DNA from: Rufibacter sediminis
GTDB taxonomy: Bacteria > Bacteroidota > Bacteroidia > Cytophagales > Hymenobacteraceae
Assembly (NCBI RefSeq): GCF_014269285.1
Contig: NZ_JACOAF010000004.1
Location: 150,251 to 214,250, forward strand
Reading direction: 5' to 3'
DNA length: 64,000 nt
Part shown: positions 17,128-26,856 of the stretch, in pieces
How positions within the stretch are numbered: position 1 is the first letter of the stretch
Layout: the number at the start of each line of letters is the position of its first letter
Notes under the pieces: model-generated
Databases searched by the model: none
What the model was told of the DNA's origin: nothing
The model's input: only the letters and a program-made list of their open reading frames with translations
Translations under genes and position numbers: made by a program

Positions 17128-18405
17128 ATGAAAGTTATTATTTCAAATGCTGTTACCTTAAATGGTGGTGATGCTGCCATTTTAGAGGCACTAATTACGG
17201 TAATCAAAGAGACATACGGAGGAAATACAGAATTTATTGTGTATGATAATAATCCAGAAGTTGCTTCAAAATACTATACCAATATTAACTATAGAAAATT
17301 AATCTATTTAAAATATAAAAAAACTTTCTCTGGAAAACTGGGGTGGCGCTTTTCCAAGTTCTACCACTATGTTGCTTTAAAAAGGTTGATGCTGGCTGCA
17401 AAGCTTTATTCCTCAGGAAAAGAAAGTGCAGCTTATGCCTTGCTGTCAAAGCAGCAAAAAGAAGATTTTGAAATATATAGAACCGCAGACTTAGTTGTAT
17501 CTACAGGTGGAACCTTGCTTGTGGAAAATTATGACCTCCAGCCAAGGTTCTATGATTATTACTTTACCTTGGCTTTGAAAAAGCCTCTAGTGTTTTTTAC
17601 CCAATCTTTAGGACCTTTCAAGAAACCAGAGAATAAGAAGCACATAAAAGAAATCTTTAATCAGGCAAAAATGATTCTCTTAAGAGATGAGGCTTCTTAT
17701 AATAATCTTAAAGAGATTGATGTAGATGTATCAAAAGCACACGTTTGTGCTGATGTTGTTTTTGCCGTTGCGGAGCCCCAAGATCTGGAGGTTGCAAAGA
17801 AGAAGGAGGTGAAACAGCCGCCCAAAGTAGCAATCTCAGTGAGAGATTGGCCTTTCTTTAAAAATCGATCAGTAGAAGAGGGGACCGCATTGTACTATAG
17901 CTCTGTAGCTGCCATCTGTGAATATGTTGTGAAGAACTTAGGTGGGGAAGTAGTTTTTATTTCTACTTGCCAAGGTATCAAAGAATACAGAACTGATGAC
18001 TCAAAAGTTGCTGCAGAAATTTATGAAATCTTGCCTTCTGAGGTGAAGCAGCGAGCTTCTGTTAATAGCGATTTTCATACTCCAGAGGAATTGAAGATAG
18101 TTATGGAAAAATTTGATCTAGTGGTATCAACTAGAATGCATTCTGCGATTCAGTCTTTATCAATAGGTATTCCAGTATTGCCCATTGCATATGAGTTTAA
18201 AACCAAAGAATTGTTCAGTAAACTTATTGACCGTGATTTAATTTTAGATATTGAAACCATTACACCAGAATCATGTGTAGAGACATTCAAAAGATTTTTG
18301 GCGTATATGCCTTCAAATAGAGAAAGCTTGTTTGAGAAGGTTGAGGCTGAGCGAATCTCGTCATTGAAGCCTGTAGGTTACTTAAAAAGGGAAGTTTCTC
18401 TTTAG
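17128..18405 (+). CDS. polysaccharide pyruvyl transferase family protein
   Basis: 425 residues, 9 bp after the preceding transferase. Family features are the N-terminal NGGDAAILEALI, STGGTLLVENYDL, FFTQSLGPFK and, near the C-terminus, VVSTRMHSAIQSLSIGIPVLPIAYE. The family (PF04230; WcaK, CsaB) transfers pyruvate from phosphoenolpyruvate to form ketals on sugars of exopolysaccharide or cell-wall polymers, adding negative charge. The target sugar here is unknown. It was probably co-transcribed with the flanking transferase and flippase. Confidence 0.88.
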   Translation: MKVIISNAVTLNGGDAAILEALITVIKETYGGNTEFIVYDNNPEVASKYYTNINYRKLIYLKYKKTFSGKLGWRFSKFYHYVALKRLMLAAKLYSSGKESAAYALLSKQQKEDFEIYRTADLVVSTGGTLLVENYDLQPRFYDYYFTLALKKPLVFFTQSLGPFKKPENKKHIKEIFNQAKMILLRDEASYNNLKEIDVDVSKAHVCADVVFAVAEPQDLEVAKKKEVKQPPKVAISVRDWPFFKNRSVEEGTALYYSSVAAICEYVVKNLGGEVVFISTCQGIKEYRTDDSKVAAEIYEILPSEVKQRASVNSDFHTPEELKIVMEKFDLVVSTRMHSAIQSLSIGIPVLPIAYEFKTKELFSKLIDRDLILDIETITPESCVETFKRFLAYMPSNRESLFEKVEAERISSLKPVGYLKREVSL

Positions 18406-18432
18406 GGTTTTGCATATTAAAAATAAAAAAAG

Positions 18433-19887
18433 TTGGTATCCAATTCTAAAATAATCAATGGGCTGAAGTGGAGTACTATTTCTCAACTAGCAGTCCAAAT
18501 TATACTTTTTGTTATAGGTGTTGTTCTAGCCAGATTGCTTTCGCCACTTGACTACGGATTGATTGGAATGGTGCTGGTATTTACTGGGTTTGCTTCTATC
18601 TTCATTGATATGGGGTTGGGTTCAGCTTTGATTCAAAAGAAAGATGTACAGCAAATCCATATTAATACAGTCTTTTTTATCAACCTTGCGGTTGGAGCAT
18701 TACTCACAATACTTATGTATTTTGGGGCTGATTTTATTGCTAAATTCTATACAGAACCTAAACTAACGCAAATTTCAAAGGTTCTTTCTTTTAATTTCTT
18801 CCTAAGTTCCCTTAGCTCCGTTCAAAGGTCTTTAATATCGAAATCCCTGGACATGAAAAAGCTTTCCCAAGTAGATATAGGAACCAATCTGCTAGCTGGG
18901 GCTATCTGTATTTTACTTGCATATCTCGGCTATGGGGTGTGGAGTTTGGTGTGTAACTATTTGATAGTTAATCTAATAAGTGCTGTGTTTGTTTGGAGTT
19001 TATCCCCTTGGAAACCGCGGCTACAATTCAGTAAATCTGCTTTCAGAGAGTTGTCTGGATACAGCGGTAATTTATTAGGCTTTGGCATACTTAACTATTG
19101 GGTTAGAAATTTAGATAATTTGCTTATTGGGAAATACGTAGGCACTAGTGCTTTAGGTGTGTATACAAAAGCCTATTCACTCATGTTACTACCAATTACT
19201 CAAATAACTTCTGTAATATCAAGAGTAATGTTCCCTGCTTTATCTGCTATGCAAGATGACAAGGAAAAAGTAAGAAGTGTGTATCTTAGAACTATTGGAA
19301 TCATAGCTTTCATCACTTTCCCATTAATGGTAGGGCTGTTTGTGGTGGCAGAATATTTCATTCTCACTGTTTATGGTAAAAAATGGATTATGGTGGTTCC
19401 TATTCTTAAAATCTTATGTGTGGTTGGCCTAGTGCAGTCTGTTACTACTACTACAGGTTGGATCTTCAACTCCCAAGGTAAAACCAATATCCAATTTAGA
19501 TGGGCTATTTTTACTAGTATTTTTAGGTGTGTCTCATTTGTAATAGGGTTGAGGTGGGGAGTTCTAGGGATTGCGAATACCTACATGATTGGGACTTTAA
19601 TACTTATGGCCCCATCTCTTATACTTGCTGGAAATGTAATAAACTTGTCTTTTAAAAATATGACGAAAGCATTGCTTCCTATCCTCTTTATTTCAGTATT
19701 TATGGGAGTATGTGTGTATGGGCTAAGATTGCTGTTAAGTAATCTAAATCTCCACCATATAGTTTGTCTGGTAATATTGAGCGTCTTTGGAGGAGGCATT
19801 TATGTTGCACTAGCCATTGGCTTTAAGACGCAGCCATTCAAAGAAATGCTAGCACTTTATAAAAAGAAAAAATTTGTTCCTGTGTAG
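18433..19887 (+). CDS. Wzx-type lipopolysaccharide/exopolysaccharide flippase (first of two)
   Basis: 484 residues with about 12-14 predicted membrane segments. It belongs to the MOP/PST family: the N-terminus NGLKWSTISQLAVQI is followed by LLSPLDYGLIGM and FIDMGLGSALIQK. It would flip undecaprenyl-linked repeat units to the periplasm. The frame begins at a TTG (18433); no suitably placed ATG exists upstream or before the first membrane helix, so TTG is the likely start. It follows the pyruvyl transferase by 27 bp. A second, only distantly similar flippase gene lies at 25421. Confidence 0.87.
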   Translation: MVSNSKIINGLKWSTISQLAVQIILFVIGVVLARLLSPLDYGLIGMVLVFTGFASIFIDMGLGSALIQKKDVQQIHINTVFFINLAVGALLTILMYFGADFIAKFYTEPKLTQISKVLSFNFFLSSLSSVQRSLISKSLDMKKLSQVDIGTNLLAGAICILLAYLGYGVWSLVCNYLIVNLISAVFVWSLSPWKPRLQFSKSAFRELSGYSGNLLGFGILNYWVRNLDNLLIGKYVGTSALGVYTKAYSLMLLPITQITSVISRVMFPALSAMQDDKEKVRSVYLRTIGIIAFITFPLMVGLFVVAEYFILTVYGKKWIMVVPILKILCVVGLVQSVTTTTGWIFNSQGKTNIQFRWAIFTSIFRCVSFVIGLRWGVLGIANTYMIGTLILMAPSLILAGNVINLSFKNMTKALLPILFISVFMGVCVYGLRLLLSNLNLHHIVCLVILSVFGGGIYVALAIGFKTQPFKEMLALYKKKKFVPV

Positions 19888-20036
19888 AATTTATTTTTTT
19901 TAAAATTTGCATTAAATATCTAAAACGGTTTTCTCACAAACTAGATGCTCATGAAATATGATTTAGCCGTAGAGCGGGAGAAGATGATTGCACAATTTTA
20001 CACTAGGGATTATATATTAGTTTGCACTGTTTGCAT

Positions 20037-20960
20037 ATGAAAAAGTTAAGCATTGTCATTCCTACTTACAATAGGGGCGGTAAAATCAAAACAACCCTAG
20101 ACAGTTTAAAAGCTCAAACTTTTACTGATTTTGAAGTAATTATAGTGAATGACGGCTCAACAGATAACACAAGAGAAGTCTTGGATAATTTGAGTCTTCA
20201 GTATGCATATGCCATTCAAGTTATACATCAAGAGAATCTTGGAAGATCTGGGGCTCGCAATTCTGGCTTTGCAGCCGCCACGGCTCCAATTGTAGTTTCT
20301 TTTGATGATGACATGAGGTTAGAACCCCAATGTCTAGAGGAGCATTATAAGCACCATCAGGCACTACCAGGAAGTATACAAGTAGGTGAGGTAAAAGAAG
20401 ACCCTAATTTAGCTGAAACAGATATCCAAAGGTTTTTGGCACATGTGCGGGTTGGATGGCTAAAGGTGTTACATGAAGCAGAGATGCCAATGAGAAGGGA
20501 GAATACATACATCACTTCTGCTAACTTTTCAATTAGTAAATTGGATTTTGACAGAATTGGCGGCTTTGATCCTCGATTGCGGGCAATTGTTGATTATGAC
20601 CTTGCTATGAGAGCCACTGTTCTGGGCATTCCTATCTATTACAACAAGAATGCCTTTGCATGGCATGATGACTTTATTTCATGCAGGCCATACATATTGC
20701 GAAGAAGGCAGGGTACAGAAAATGAGAAGTTATTGATGTCTCTCAAACCAGAATTGGTGTCTATGTTTCACAGGTATAAAGAAGATTCACCTGCTGGAAT
20801 AAAGTTATTTATCTACTCACTTCTAGGTAATAAGCTTTTGGTGGATAGTATTGATAAATACAATTTCTTCCAGTGGCTACTTCCTGAAAAAATACGATAT
20901 AAGCTTTATGCCGCAATTATTACATCATTGGCAAAGTATTTTCCTGAAAGACCTATTTGA
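20037..20960 (+). CDS. GT2 family glycosyltransferase
   Basis: 307 residues starting MKKLSIVIPTYNRGGKI, preferred over the ATG five codons upstream. GT-A features are FEVIIVNDGSTDNT (nucleotide binding), GRSGARNSGFA and the DxD-like SFDDDMRL. A later GGFDPRLRAIVDYDLAMR segment carries the typical GT2 acceptor/catalytic acidic residues. It adds one sugar to the repeat unit by inversion. Donor unknown. A 149-bp AT-rich gap precedes it and the gene downstream is on the opposite strand. Confidence 0.9.
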   Translation: MKKLSIVIPTYNRGGKIKTTLDSLKAQTFTDFEVIIVNDGSTDNTREVLDNLSLQYAYAIQVIHQENLGRSGARNSGFAAATAPIVVSFDDDMRLEPQCLEEHYKHHQALPGSIQVGEVKEDPNLAETDIQRFLAHVRVGWLKVLHEAEMPMRRENTYITSANFSISKLDFDRIGGFDPRLRAIVDYDLAMRATVLGIPIYYNKNAFAWHDDFISCRPYILRRRQGTENEKLLMSLKPELVSMFHRYKEDSPAGIKLFIYSLLGNKLLVDSIDKYNFFQWLLPEKIRYKLYAAIITSLAKYFPERPI

Positions 20961-21104
20961 TTTTCTTTGATGAAAGAAAAAGCTAACAATAAAATGACTT
21001 GTTTTATAAATAGGGGTAAAAAGATAAAAAGTGTCTGAATTTTAAACAACTCTTTATTTTGAATTCATTCATTTAGAACAAATTTCATTAAAACGTATGC
21101 ATAG

Positions 21105-21803
21105 TTAAAGACGTATTTTATGTGTTTGTAAAAAATATGTCAATAATTCAATGTCATCAATAGAATCTATATTTACCCCTTCCTCCATTTCATAAGGGAG
21201 GGTATTGCTGTTTATAAGGTTACCTGTTGAAAGTAAATATTCAACTTTTACAATATAAACTGCACCATTTAGCTTATAAATTGGTGGTAGTAATTGGCGA
21301 GGTAGTTCGGATGAAGTATTGTCAAGAAAACTAAGTAAATAGCCCTCAGGAGATATTATTTTCAGTTTATAAGGGTGTGGTTCAATCAAACGAGAAACTG
21401 ACACAACTCCACTGGCGTTCTGATTTGTATGAAGTATTTGAAGCATATTTGTTATATCACTTGGTTTACGAACGGGAGAGGTTGGTTGCAATAACAGGAC
21501 TAGATCATAGTTATATCCTCTATGTTGGAGAGAGGTAATCAAATCAATGAGTACATCTGCTGTTTTTGCTATATCAGAAGATAATGTTGAAGGCCTTAAC
21601 CCTAAAGATCTTGCTCCAGCTTCTTTTGCGATTGCTTCATATACAGGAGAGTCAGTGCTAATGAAGATATCAGTTACTTCAGGGCATTGTTTGGCTGTTT
21701 CAATAGCATAGGTTAAAAGTGGTTTTCCGTTGATAGGGTATATATTTTTATCTTTGACTCCTTTTGAGCCACTTCTAGCAGGGATTATAGCTAATATTTT
21801 CAT
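21105..21803 (-). CDS. neuA: acylneuraminate cytidylyltransferase (CMP-nonulosonic acid synthetase)
   Basis: 232 residues. The CTP-binding signature IIPARSGSKGVKDKN is at the N-terminus, followed by NGKPLLTYAIETA and FISTDSPVYEAIA. LLQPTSPVR and the late SIDDIELL complete the family pattern. It activates a sialic-acid-type sugar with CTP to CMP-sugar. It diverges from neuB across 88 bp. On its strand TATATTTG (21850-21843) is a good -7 box. Whether the sugar is Neu5Ac, legionaminate or pseudaminate cannot be decided from this gene alone. Confidence 0.92.
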   Translation of the reverse strand: MKILAIIPARSGSKGVKDKNIYPINGKPLLTYAIETAKQCPEVTDIFISTDSPVYEAIAKEAGARSLGLRPSTLSSDIAKTADVLIDLITSLQHRGYNYDLVLLLQPTSPVRKPSDITNMLQILHTNQNASGVVSVSRLIEPHPYKLKIISPEGYLLSFLDNTSSELPRQLLPPIYKLNGAVYIVKVEYLLSTGNLINSNTLPYEMEEGVNIDSIDDIELLTYFLQTHKIRL

Positions 21804-21891
21804 AGTGTATATATTGTGGAGTGACCAATTTCAGAATGAATACAAATATAGATTGCATTTTTATGTTTCCTTTAAATCCTGATTGACAAAA

Positions 21892-22902
21892 ATGAACAAA
21901 GTAGAAGTCATAGTTGAGATTGGTCAAGCCCATGATGGAAGTTTAGGCATTCTCCATTCCTATATAGATGCCGTTGCTTCTAGTGGAGCAGATGTGATAA
22001 AATTTCAAACGCATATTGCTGAAGCAGAAAGTAGTTTACAAGAGCCGTTTAGGGTAAAGTTTTCTTATGAAGATGAAACTAGATTTGATTATTGGAAAAG
22101 AATGGAATTTACAATTTCCCAATGGGAAGAAATTAAAAATCATTGTGAATTAGTCGGATTAGAGTTTATGAGTTCCCCTTTTTCATTAGCAGCTGTAGAT
22201 CTTCTGGAAAATTTAAACGTAAATCGCTATAAAATTGCATCTGGTGAGATTAATAATTTATTAATGCTTGAAAAAATAGCCAGAACAGGTAAACCAATTA
22301 TATTATCATCTGGAATGAGCTCTTTTTCAGAGTTGGAGAAAACAATTGAGTTTTTAAAGCCATTTGGCAATGAGCTTTCCATTATGCAATGTACTACAGC
22401 ATATCCTACCGCTCCAGAACAAGTAGGCCTAAATGTCATTAAGCTAATGCAAGAAAAATTTAGGTTGATGACAGGTTTATCTGACCATTCAGGTACCATA
22501 TTTCCGTCGCTAGCTGCTGTCACTCTAGGCGCTTCTTTAATAGAAGTACATGCTGTTTTTCACAAAAAGATTTTTGGGCCAGATACTATCGCTTCCCTTA
22601 CGATTGAAGAATTAACAGAACTTGTTAAAGGAGTAAGATTCATTTCTAAGGCGATAGATAATCCAATAGACAAGAACGAAAATGGACAGTTTGTTGAATT
22701 GAAGAAAATATTTGAGAAAACTTTAGCAGTTAATAAAAACTTGACCGTTGGACATATTTTGACTCAAGATGATTTAGAAAGTAAGAAGCCAACTAATTGT
22801 GGATTGCCGGTAAGTGATTTCAAGCGTGTGATAGGGAGAAAATTAAAAAAATCTTTAAATAGATACGATTTTCTTAAAAAGGAAGATTTAGAGAATGAAT
22901 AA
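21892..22902 (+). CDS. neuB: N-acetylneuraminate synthase family protein
   Basis: 336 residues from ATG 21892; the frame also has a TTG three codons upstream. The TIM barrel shows VEIGQAHDGSL, VIKFQTHIAE, MSSPFSLAAVDLL, YKIASGEINN and TGLSDHSG, and a C-terminal SAF/antifreeze-like domain follows (KPTNCGLPVSDFKRVIGRKL). It condenses ManNAc or a related 6-carbon sugar with phosphoenolpyruvate to a 9-carbon acid. Its last 8 bp overlap neuC, so the two are translationally coupled. neuC next door points to ManNAc as the substrate, giving Neu5Ac, but legionaminate routes use similar enzymes. Confidence 0.9.
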   Translation: MNKVEVIVEIGQAHDGSLGILHSYIDAVASSGADVIKFQTHIAEAESSLQEPFRVKFSYEDETRFDYWKRMEFTISQWEEIKNHCELVGLEFMSSPFSLAAVDLLENLNVNRYKIASGEINNLLMLEKIARTGKPIILSSGMSSFSELEKTIEFLKPFGNELSIMQCTTAYPTAPEQVGLNVIKLMQEKFRLMTGLSDHSGTIFPSLAAVTLGASLIEVHAVFHKKIFGPDTIASLTIEELTELVKGVRFISKAIDNPIDKNENGQFVELKKIFEKTLAVNKNLTVGHILTQDDLESKKPTNCGLPVSDFKRVIGRKLKKSLNRYDFLKKEDLENE

Positions 22903-24055
22903 GAGAAATATATGTGTTGTTATTACAGCTAGACCAAGTTACAGTAGAATTAAGACTGCATTATTAGCTATTAAGGAGCATCCAGAATTGAATTTGCAAT
23001 TAGTGGTTGCAGCTTCAGCGCTTCTTGAGAGGTATGGAAGTGTAGTTAAATATATTGAAGAGGATGGATTAGAAATTACTAGAAAGATTTATACTGTGCT
23101 GGAAGGAGAGAACCTTATTTCTATGGCTAAGACCACAGGGATTGGTATTTCTGAATTGGCATCAGTTTTTGATGATTTGAAGCCTGATATAGTGGTAACT
23201 ATAGCTGATAGATATGAAACTATCTCCACTGCTATCGCTGCTTCTTATATGAACATACCCTTAGCCCATATTCAAGGGGGGGAGGTGACTGGTAACATAG
23301 ATGAAAAGGTGAGACATGCAATAACAAAGCTTGCAGACCTTCACTTGGTAACTACCTCTATGGCTAAGGACCGTGTTATTAAAATGGGAGAGAATCCTGA
23401 AAATGTATTTGTAACAGGTTGTCCTTCTATTGATTTAGCCAAGGAGATATATTTAGATCCCGAATTAAATTTTGATCCGATTTTTAAATACGGTGGTGTT
23501 GGTGCTAATATTCAAGTAAAACCAAATAATTATTTGGTGGTAATGCAACATCCAGTTACTACCTCTCATGAACGTGCTCAAGAGGAAATAAATGCTACTC
23601 TTGAAGCTGTTTTAGAATTGAATTATCCAACAATGTTATTTTGGCCTAATGTAGATGCTGGATCAGATGGCACCTCTAAAGCAATACGTGTTTTTAGAGA
23701 GAAAAATCTTTCAAATAAAGTTCATTTTTTTAAAAATATGAGTGGTACCGATTTCCTCCGAGTTTTAAATAATAGCTTATGTCTGATTGGAAATTCTAGT
23801 GTTGGAATCAGGGAATGTTCCTATTTGGGTGTTCCTGTTGTGAATTTGGGTAATAGGCAAAATCGGAGAGATAGAGGCCAAAACGTTATAGATGTTGGAT
23901 ATCACAGCGAAGAAATAATAAAGGCTGTAGAAGAGCAAATTGCTCATGGTAAATACGAGAAAAGTTCTATTTATGGTAATGGCAATGCTGCTGAAAATAT
24001 AGCAAATGTTCTTGCAACAGCAGTTTTGAGTATTGAAAAAGTTTTAATGTATTGA
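22895..24055 (+). CDS. neuC: UDP-N-acetylglucosamine 2-epimerase, hydrolysing
   Basis: 386 residues. The N-terminus NICVVITARPSYSRIKTAL carries the TARPSYSRI box typical of NeuC-type hydrolysing epimerases. Further features are IADRYETISTAIAASY, HIQGGEVTGNIDEKVRHAI with catalytic acidic residues and His, and LIGNSSVGIRECSYLG for UDP binding. It turns UDP-GlcNAc into ManNAc and UDP, the first step to sialic acid. LegG homologues acting on UDP-diNAcBac are the main alternative, but the dedicated upstream Leg enzymes are not in the window. Confidence 0.88.
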   Translation: MNKRNICVVITARPSYSRIKTALLAIKEHPELNLQLVVAASALLERYGSVVKYIEEDGLEITRKIYTVLEGENLISMAKTTGIGISELASVFDDLKPDIVVTIADRYETISTAIAASYMNIPLAHIQGGEVTGNIDEKVRHAITKLADLHLVTTSMAKDRVIKMGENPENVFVTGCPSIDLAKEIYLDPELNFDPIFKYGGVGANIQVKPNNYLVVMQHPVTTSHERAQEEINATLEAVLELNYPTMLFWPNVDAGSDGTSKAIRVFREKNLSNKVHFFKNMSGTDFLRVLNNSLCLIGNSSVGIRECSYLGVPVVNLGNRQNRRDRGQNVIDVGYHSEEIIKAVEEQIAHGKYEKSSIYGNGNAAENIANVLATAVLSIEKVLMY

Positions 24056-24152
24056 ATACTTATGTCTTAAATGTATTGGTTTTTAAGTGTAGAATCTCTC
24101 TTTGATATAATAGTATAATGGGTGTACAGGTAGCTGTATTGAGTAAAAGTTA

Positions 24153-25424
24153 ATGAAGCAGAGAATATTAGTTGTAGGTGATTATAGTAGAAAAGACTTT
24201 TTGAGTTTGTTTGATAGTGTAAAGGACTGTCTTGAGCTTTACTTTATTGAATTTGCGCATGAAAATGAAAGTAGGAATAATTATTACCAATCCTATGGTA
24301 AAGGGATATTCTGGAAGGATTATTCCAGTGCCTATGATTTATTAGATATAATCAAACCTGGGAAAGTTCTTTTCTTTTTTATTGAAAGCTTTAATCATGT
24401 TGCATTGAATGTAGCTTGTAAATCCAAGGCCATACCAACTTTTCACTTGGAGCATGGCCTTAGAGATTATAATATAGTGGCATTAAAAGATCAGGCAAGA
24501 AAGCAATCAATTGCTTTATTAAATAAACAAAAAAGTGATAAAAATAAAAACGATATAATCAAAAATTTTAAGAAGAGGGATAGGATTTATAATTCTTTAT
24601 TCTTTATTAATACATTATTGCGATCTAATCTAAGGTTAGCTAAATTCTTGTTTCAATATTACCTAATAAGGAAGAGGAATAATATATTTGATACTTTCAA
24701 AAAAGTTAACTCTAGTTTAAGATTAGCGAATACCTATATTTCTTTTAGTCCTGCCATATTTGAAACTCATAAAAGATTAGATCATCTGGAAGATGATCAT
24801 AATGTCATATATATAGGGGTACCATATTTTGATAAATATTATCAAGCTTACAAATCTTCTAGGAATATTGAGGGGAAAGTAGCAATTTTTGTAGATCATC
24901 CGCACGTGACTCAAGGCTCTTTTGGCTGGACTAAGGAAAATAAAGAGGTTTTTATTTATAATTTAGTTGTTGCATGTAAAGAATCAGGGTACAGGTTATT
25001 GGTAAAATCTCACCCCCTAGGGGTAGTAGATAAAGAATGCTGGCTGCAAGTAGCAGGCGAAGACAAAGAAGTAGAGCTGATAGATGATTCTACTTTAGAG
25101 CAGGAGATTTCATCTGTTTCTGTAGTGTTTGGTTTTTTCTCCACCTTACTTATGCCTTTGGCAGCACTTCCACATACTGTTGTTTTTACACTAGAAGTGC
25201 ATCCGTCTCTCATAGGAAAGGGGGTTATTTTGTCTGAATTCTTGGTAAATAGTGGGGTTAGTTATCCGGTTTTGAATGTTCATGATCTGCCAAGTTTGCT
25301 TCATAATATAGATTTTTATAAGACAGCTCAGAGGAAAAATAAAAATTATTTCGTTGAAAAATGGATGTATAAATTCGATGGAAATGCCAATGAAAGGCTA
25401 GGTAGTGTGTTATTAAGTACATGA
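24153..25424 (+). CDS. GT-B fold protein, candidate sialyltransferase
   Basis: 423 residues, no close family recognised. Visible signals recall bacterial sialyltransferases (GT38/GT52/GT80 and PF07388-like): E100-H101-G102 in HLEHGLRDY, resembling the D/E-D/E-G motif, H287-P288 in LVKSHPLGV, resembling the HP motif that binds CMP, and a Ser-containing stretch FGFFSTLLMPL after it. CDP-glycerol-type transferases also carry an HP, so this is not proof. The gene follows neuC by 97 bp and overlaps the second flippase by 4 bp (ATGA), exactly where a CMP-sugar transferase would be expected. Confidence 0.5.
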   Translation: MKQRILVVGDYSRKDFLSLFDSVKDCLELYFIEFAHENESRNNYYQSYGKGIFWKDYSSAYDLLDIIKPGKVLFFFIESFNHVALNVACKSKAIPTFHLEHGLRDYNIVALKDQARKQSIALLNKQKSDKNKNDIIKNFKKRDRIYNSLFFINTLLRSNLRLAKFLFQYYLIRKRNNIFDTFKKVNSSLRLANTYISFSPAIFETHKRLDHLEDDHNVIYIGVPYFDKYYQAYKSSRNIEGKVAIFVDHPHVTQGSFGWTKENKEVFIYNLVVACKESGYRLLVKSHPLGVVDKECWLQVAGEDKEVELIDDSTLEQEISSVSVVFGFFSTLLMPLAALPHTVVFTLEVHPSLIGKGVILSEFLVNSGVSYPVLNVHDLPSLLHNIDFYKTAQRKNKNYFVEKWMYKFDGNANERLGSVLLST

Positions 25425-26722
25425 TGAGTTTAAAATTAATCAAGTCCTTTTCTATTTATACAATTGCTGGTTTTTTTGGTACAGGGGCTAATTTCTTTGT
25501 TTTACCTATTCTTTCCAGGTATTTGACTGCTATTGACTATGGTGTACAATCAATTTTTAATTCTTATGTATTGATATTAGTCCCTTTAATAGGTTTGGTA
25601 TCTTCTGGTTATTTAACTGTTGAATATTATCGAGTCAAAGATAAGAAGGAATATGCTTCATTATTTTCTTCAGTCCAGTTTATCCCTGTTCTGCCCTTTG
25701 TATTGCTTCTGCTAGGGGCAGTTTTGTTTTATAAACCTTTAGGGAGTTTGCTTGAGATTCCATCTGGCTCTGAGCATATGGTATGGATGATAGTTGTGCT
25801 AGCATTGTTAACGATTTATATTGATAGCTTTTTCTCTTATCTGGTTATAAGAAAGAAAGCAAACCATTATTTTGTATTCAATGTGTCTAAGACTTGCGTG
25901 GAAATACTTTTTACACTTCTTCTCGTAGTTAAGTATGAAATGGGATGGCATGGTAGAATATATGCATGGCTTCTTGCAAATGTTTTGTATTTTCTAATTA
26001 CTATTATTTATTTCTACAAGGAGGATCTGCTGACTTTTGATTTTAAAAAGAAATACTACATTGCTGGTATACTTTATGGCTTGCCATTAATTCTTCATAC
26101 AATTGGTAAGTTTGTAATAAGCCAATCTGATAGAATCTTTATTGCAAATATATTAAGTATTGCAGATGTTGGGTTCTATAATATGGCAGTTCAGATTTCA
26201 AGTCTACTTCTTATTTTTGTTAATATTTTCCAAAAAATTTATACTCCGTTTGTATTTGAGAGACTAGTTGAGTTAACTGTGAGTAAAAAAATACAGATTA
26301 TACAATTAAGCTACGCTTTCTTAATCTGCTTGTTATTTGGGCTGTTTCTTGTTACCCTTCTTAGTCCTTTTCTTTTTGGAACGTTTATAGATGTAAAGTT
26401 TAAAGCTTCAATTCCATATATCTTTTGGATAACTTTAAGTTATGTTTTTTGGGGATTATATATAGTTTTTTCAGCTTTTATATACTACTACAGGAAAAGT
26501 CTATATATGGCCTATATAGCTGTTGTAAATATTGTGACAAACCTAATATTTAATTATTTCTTAATTAAAAAATTTGGGGTAGTAGGTGCTGCTTACGCTA
26601 CTAGCATATCTTATCTTATTACTTTAATTTTGGTATTTTATTATTCAAATAGGTTGCTGCCCTTGCCTTGGTTCTCTTTTAATTTTATTTTTACAAAGAG
26701 TTTTGTTCAAAAGAAAGCTTGA
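25421..26722 (+). CDS. Wzx-type polysaccharide flippase (second of two)
   Basis: 433 residues with about 12 membrane segments. The N-terminus FSIYTIAGFFGTGANFFVLP is typical of oligosaccharide flippases, followed by LPILSRYLTAIDYG and a paired domain starting near residue 210 (YGLPLILHTIGKFVISQSDR). It starts within the stop of the candidate sialyltransferase (ATGA overlap), so it may export the sialylated unit. It shares only the family outline with the flippase encoded at 18433. Confidence 0.87.
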   Translation: MMSLKLIKSFSIYTIAGFFGTGANFFVLPILSRYLTAIDYGVQSIFNSYVLILVPLIGLVSSGYLTVEYYRVKDKKEYASLFSSVQFIPVLPFVLLLLGAVLFYKPLGSLLEIPSGSEHMVWMIVVLALLTIYIDSFFSYLVIRKKANHYFVFNVSKTCVEILFTLLLVVKYEMGWHGRIYAWLLANVLYFLITIIYFYKEDLLTFDFKKKYYIAGILYGLPLILHTIGKFVISQSDRIFIANILSIADVGFYNMAVQISSLLLIFVNIFQKIYTPFVFERLVELTVSKKIQIIQLSYAFLICLLFGLFLVTLLSPFLFGTFIDVKFKASIPYIFWITLSYVFWGLYIVFSAFIYYYRKSLYMAYIAVVNIVTNLIFNYFLIKKFGVVGAAYATSISYLITLILVFYYSNRLLPLPWFSFNFIFTKSFVQKKA

Positions 26723-26856
26723 TGCGGAATGTGTCTAAGTTTGATTTTTTTTTATGTTGTCAAAGTATAAAGTGTTTTTTCTTTGACCAACTTAAAAGTG
26801 TTGCAAAAGGAACGCTAAAACTTGAAATTAACTCTAATTATTGATGCTTTTTCATT

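Noticed and set aside
21883..21891. TTG at 21883 as the neuB start
   Set aside because: An ATG three codons later gives the normal NeuB N-terminus, so TTG is unnecessary.
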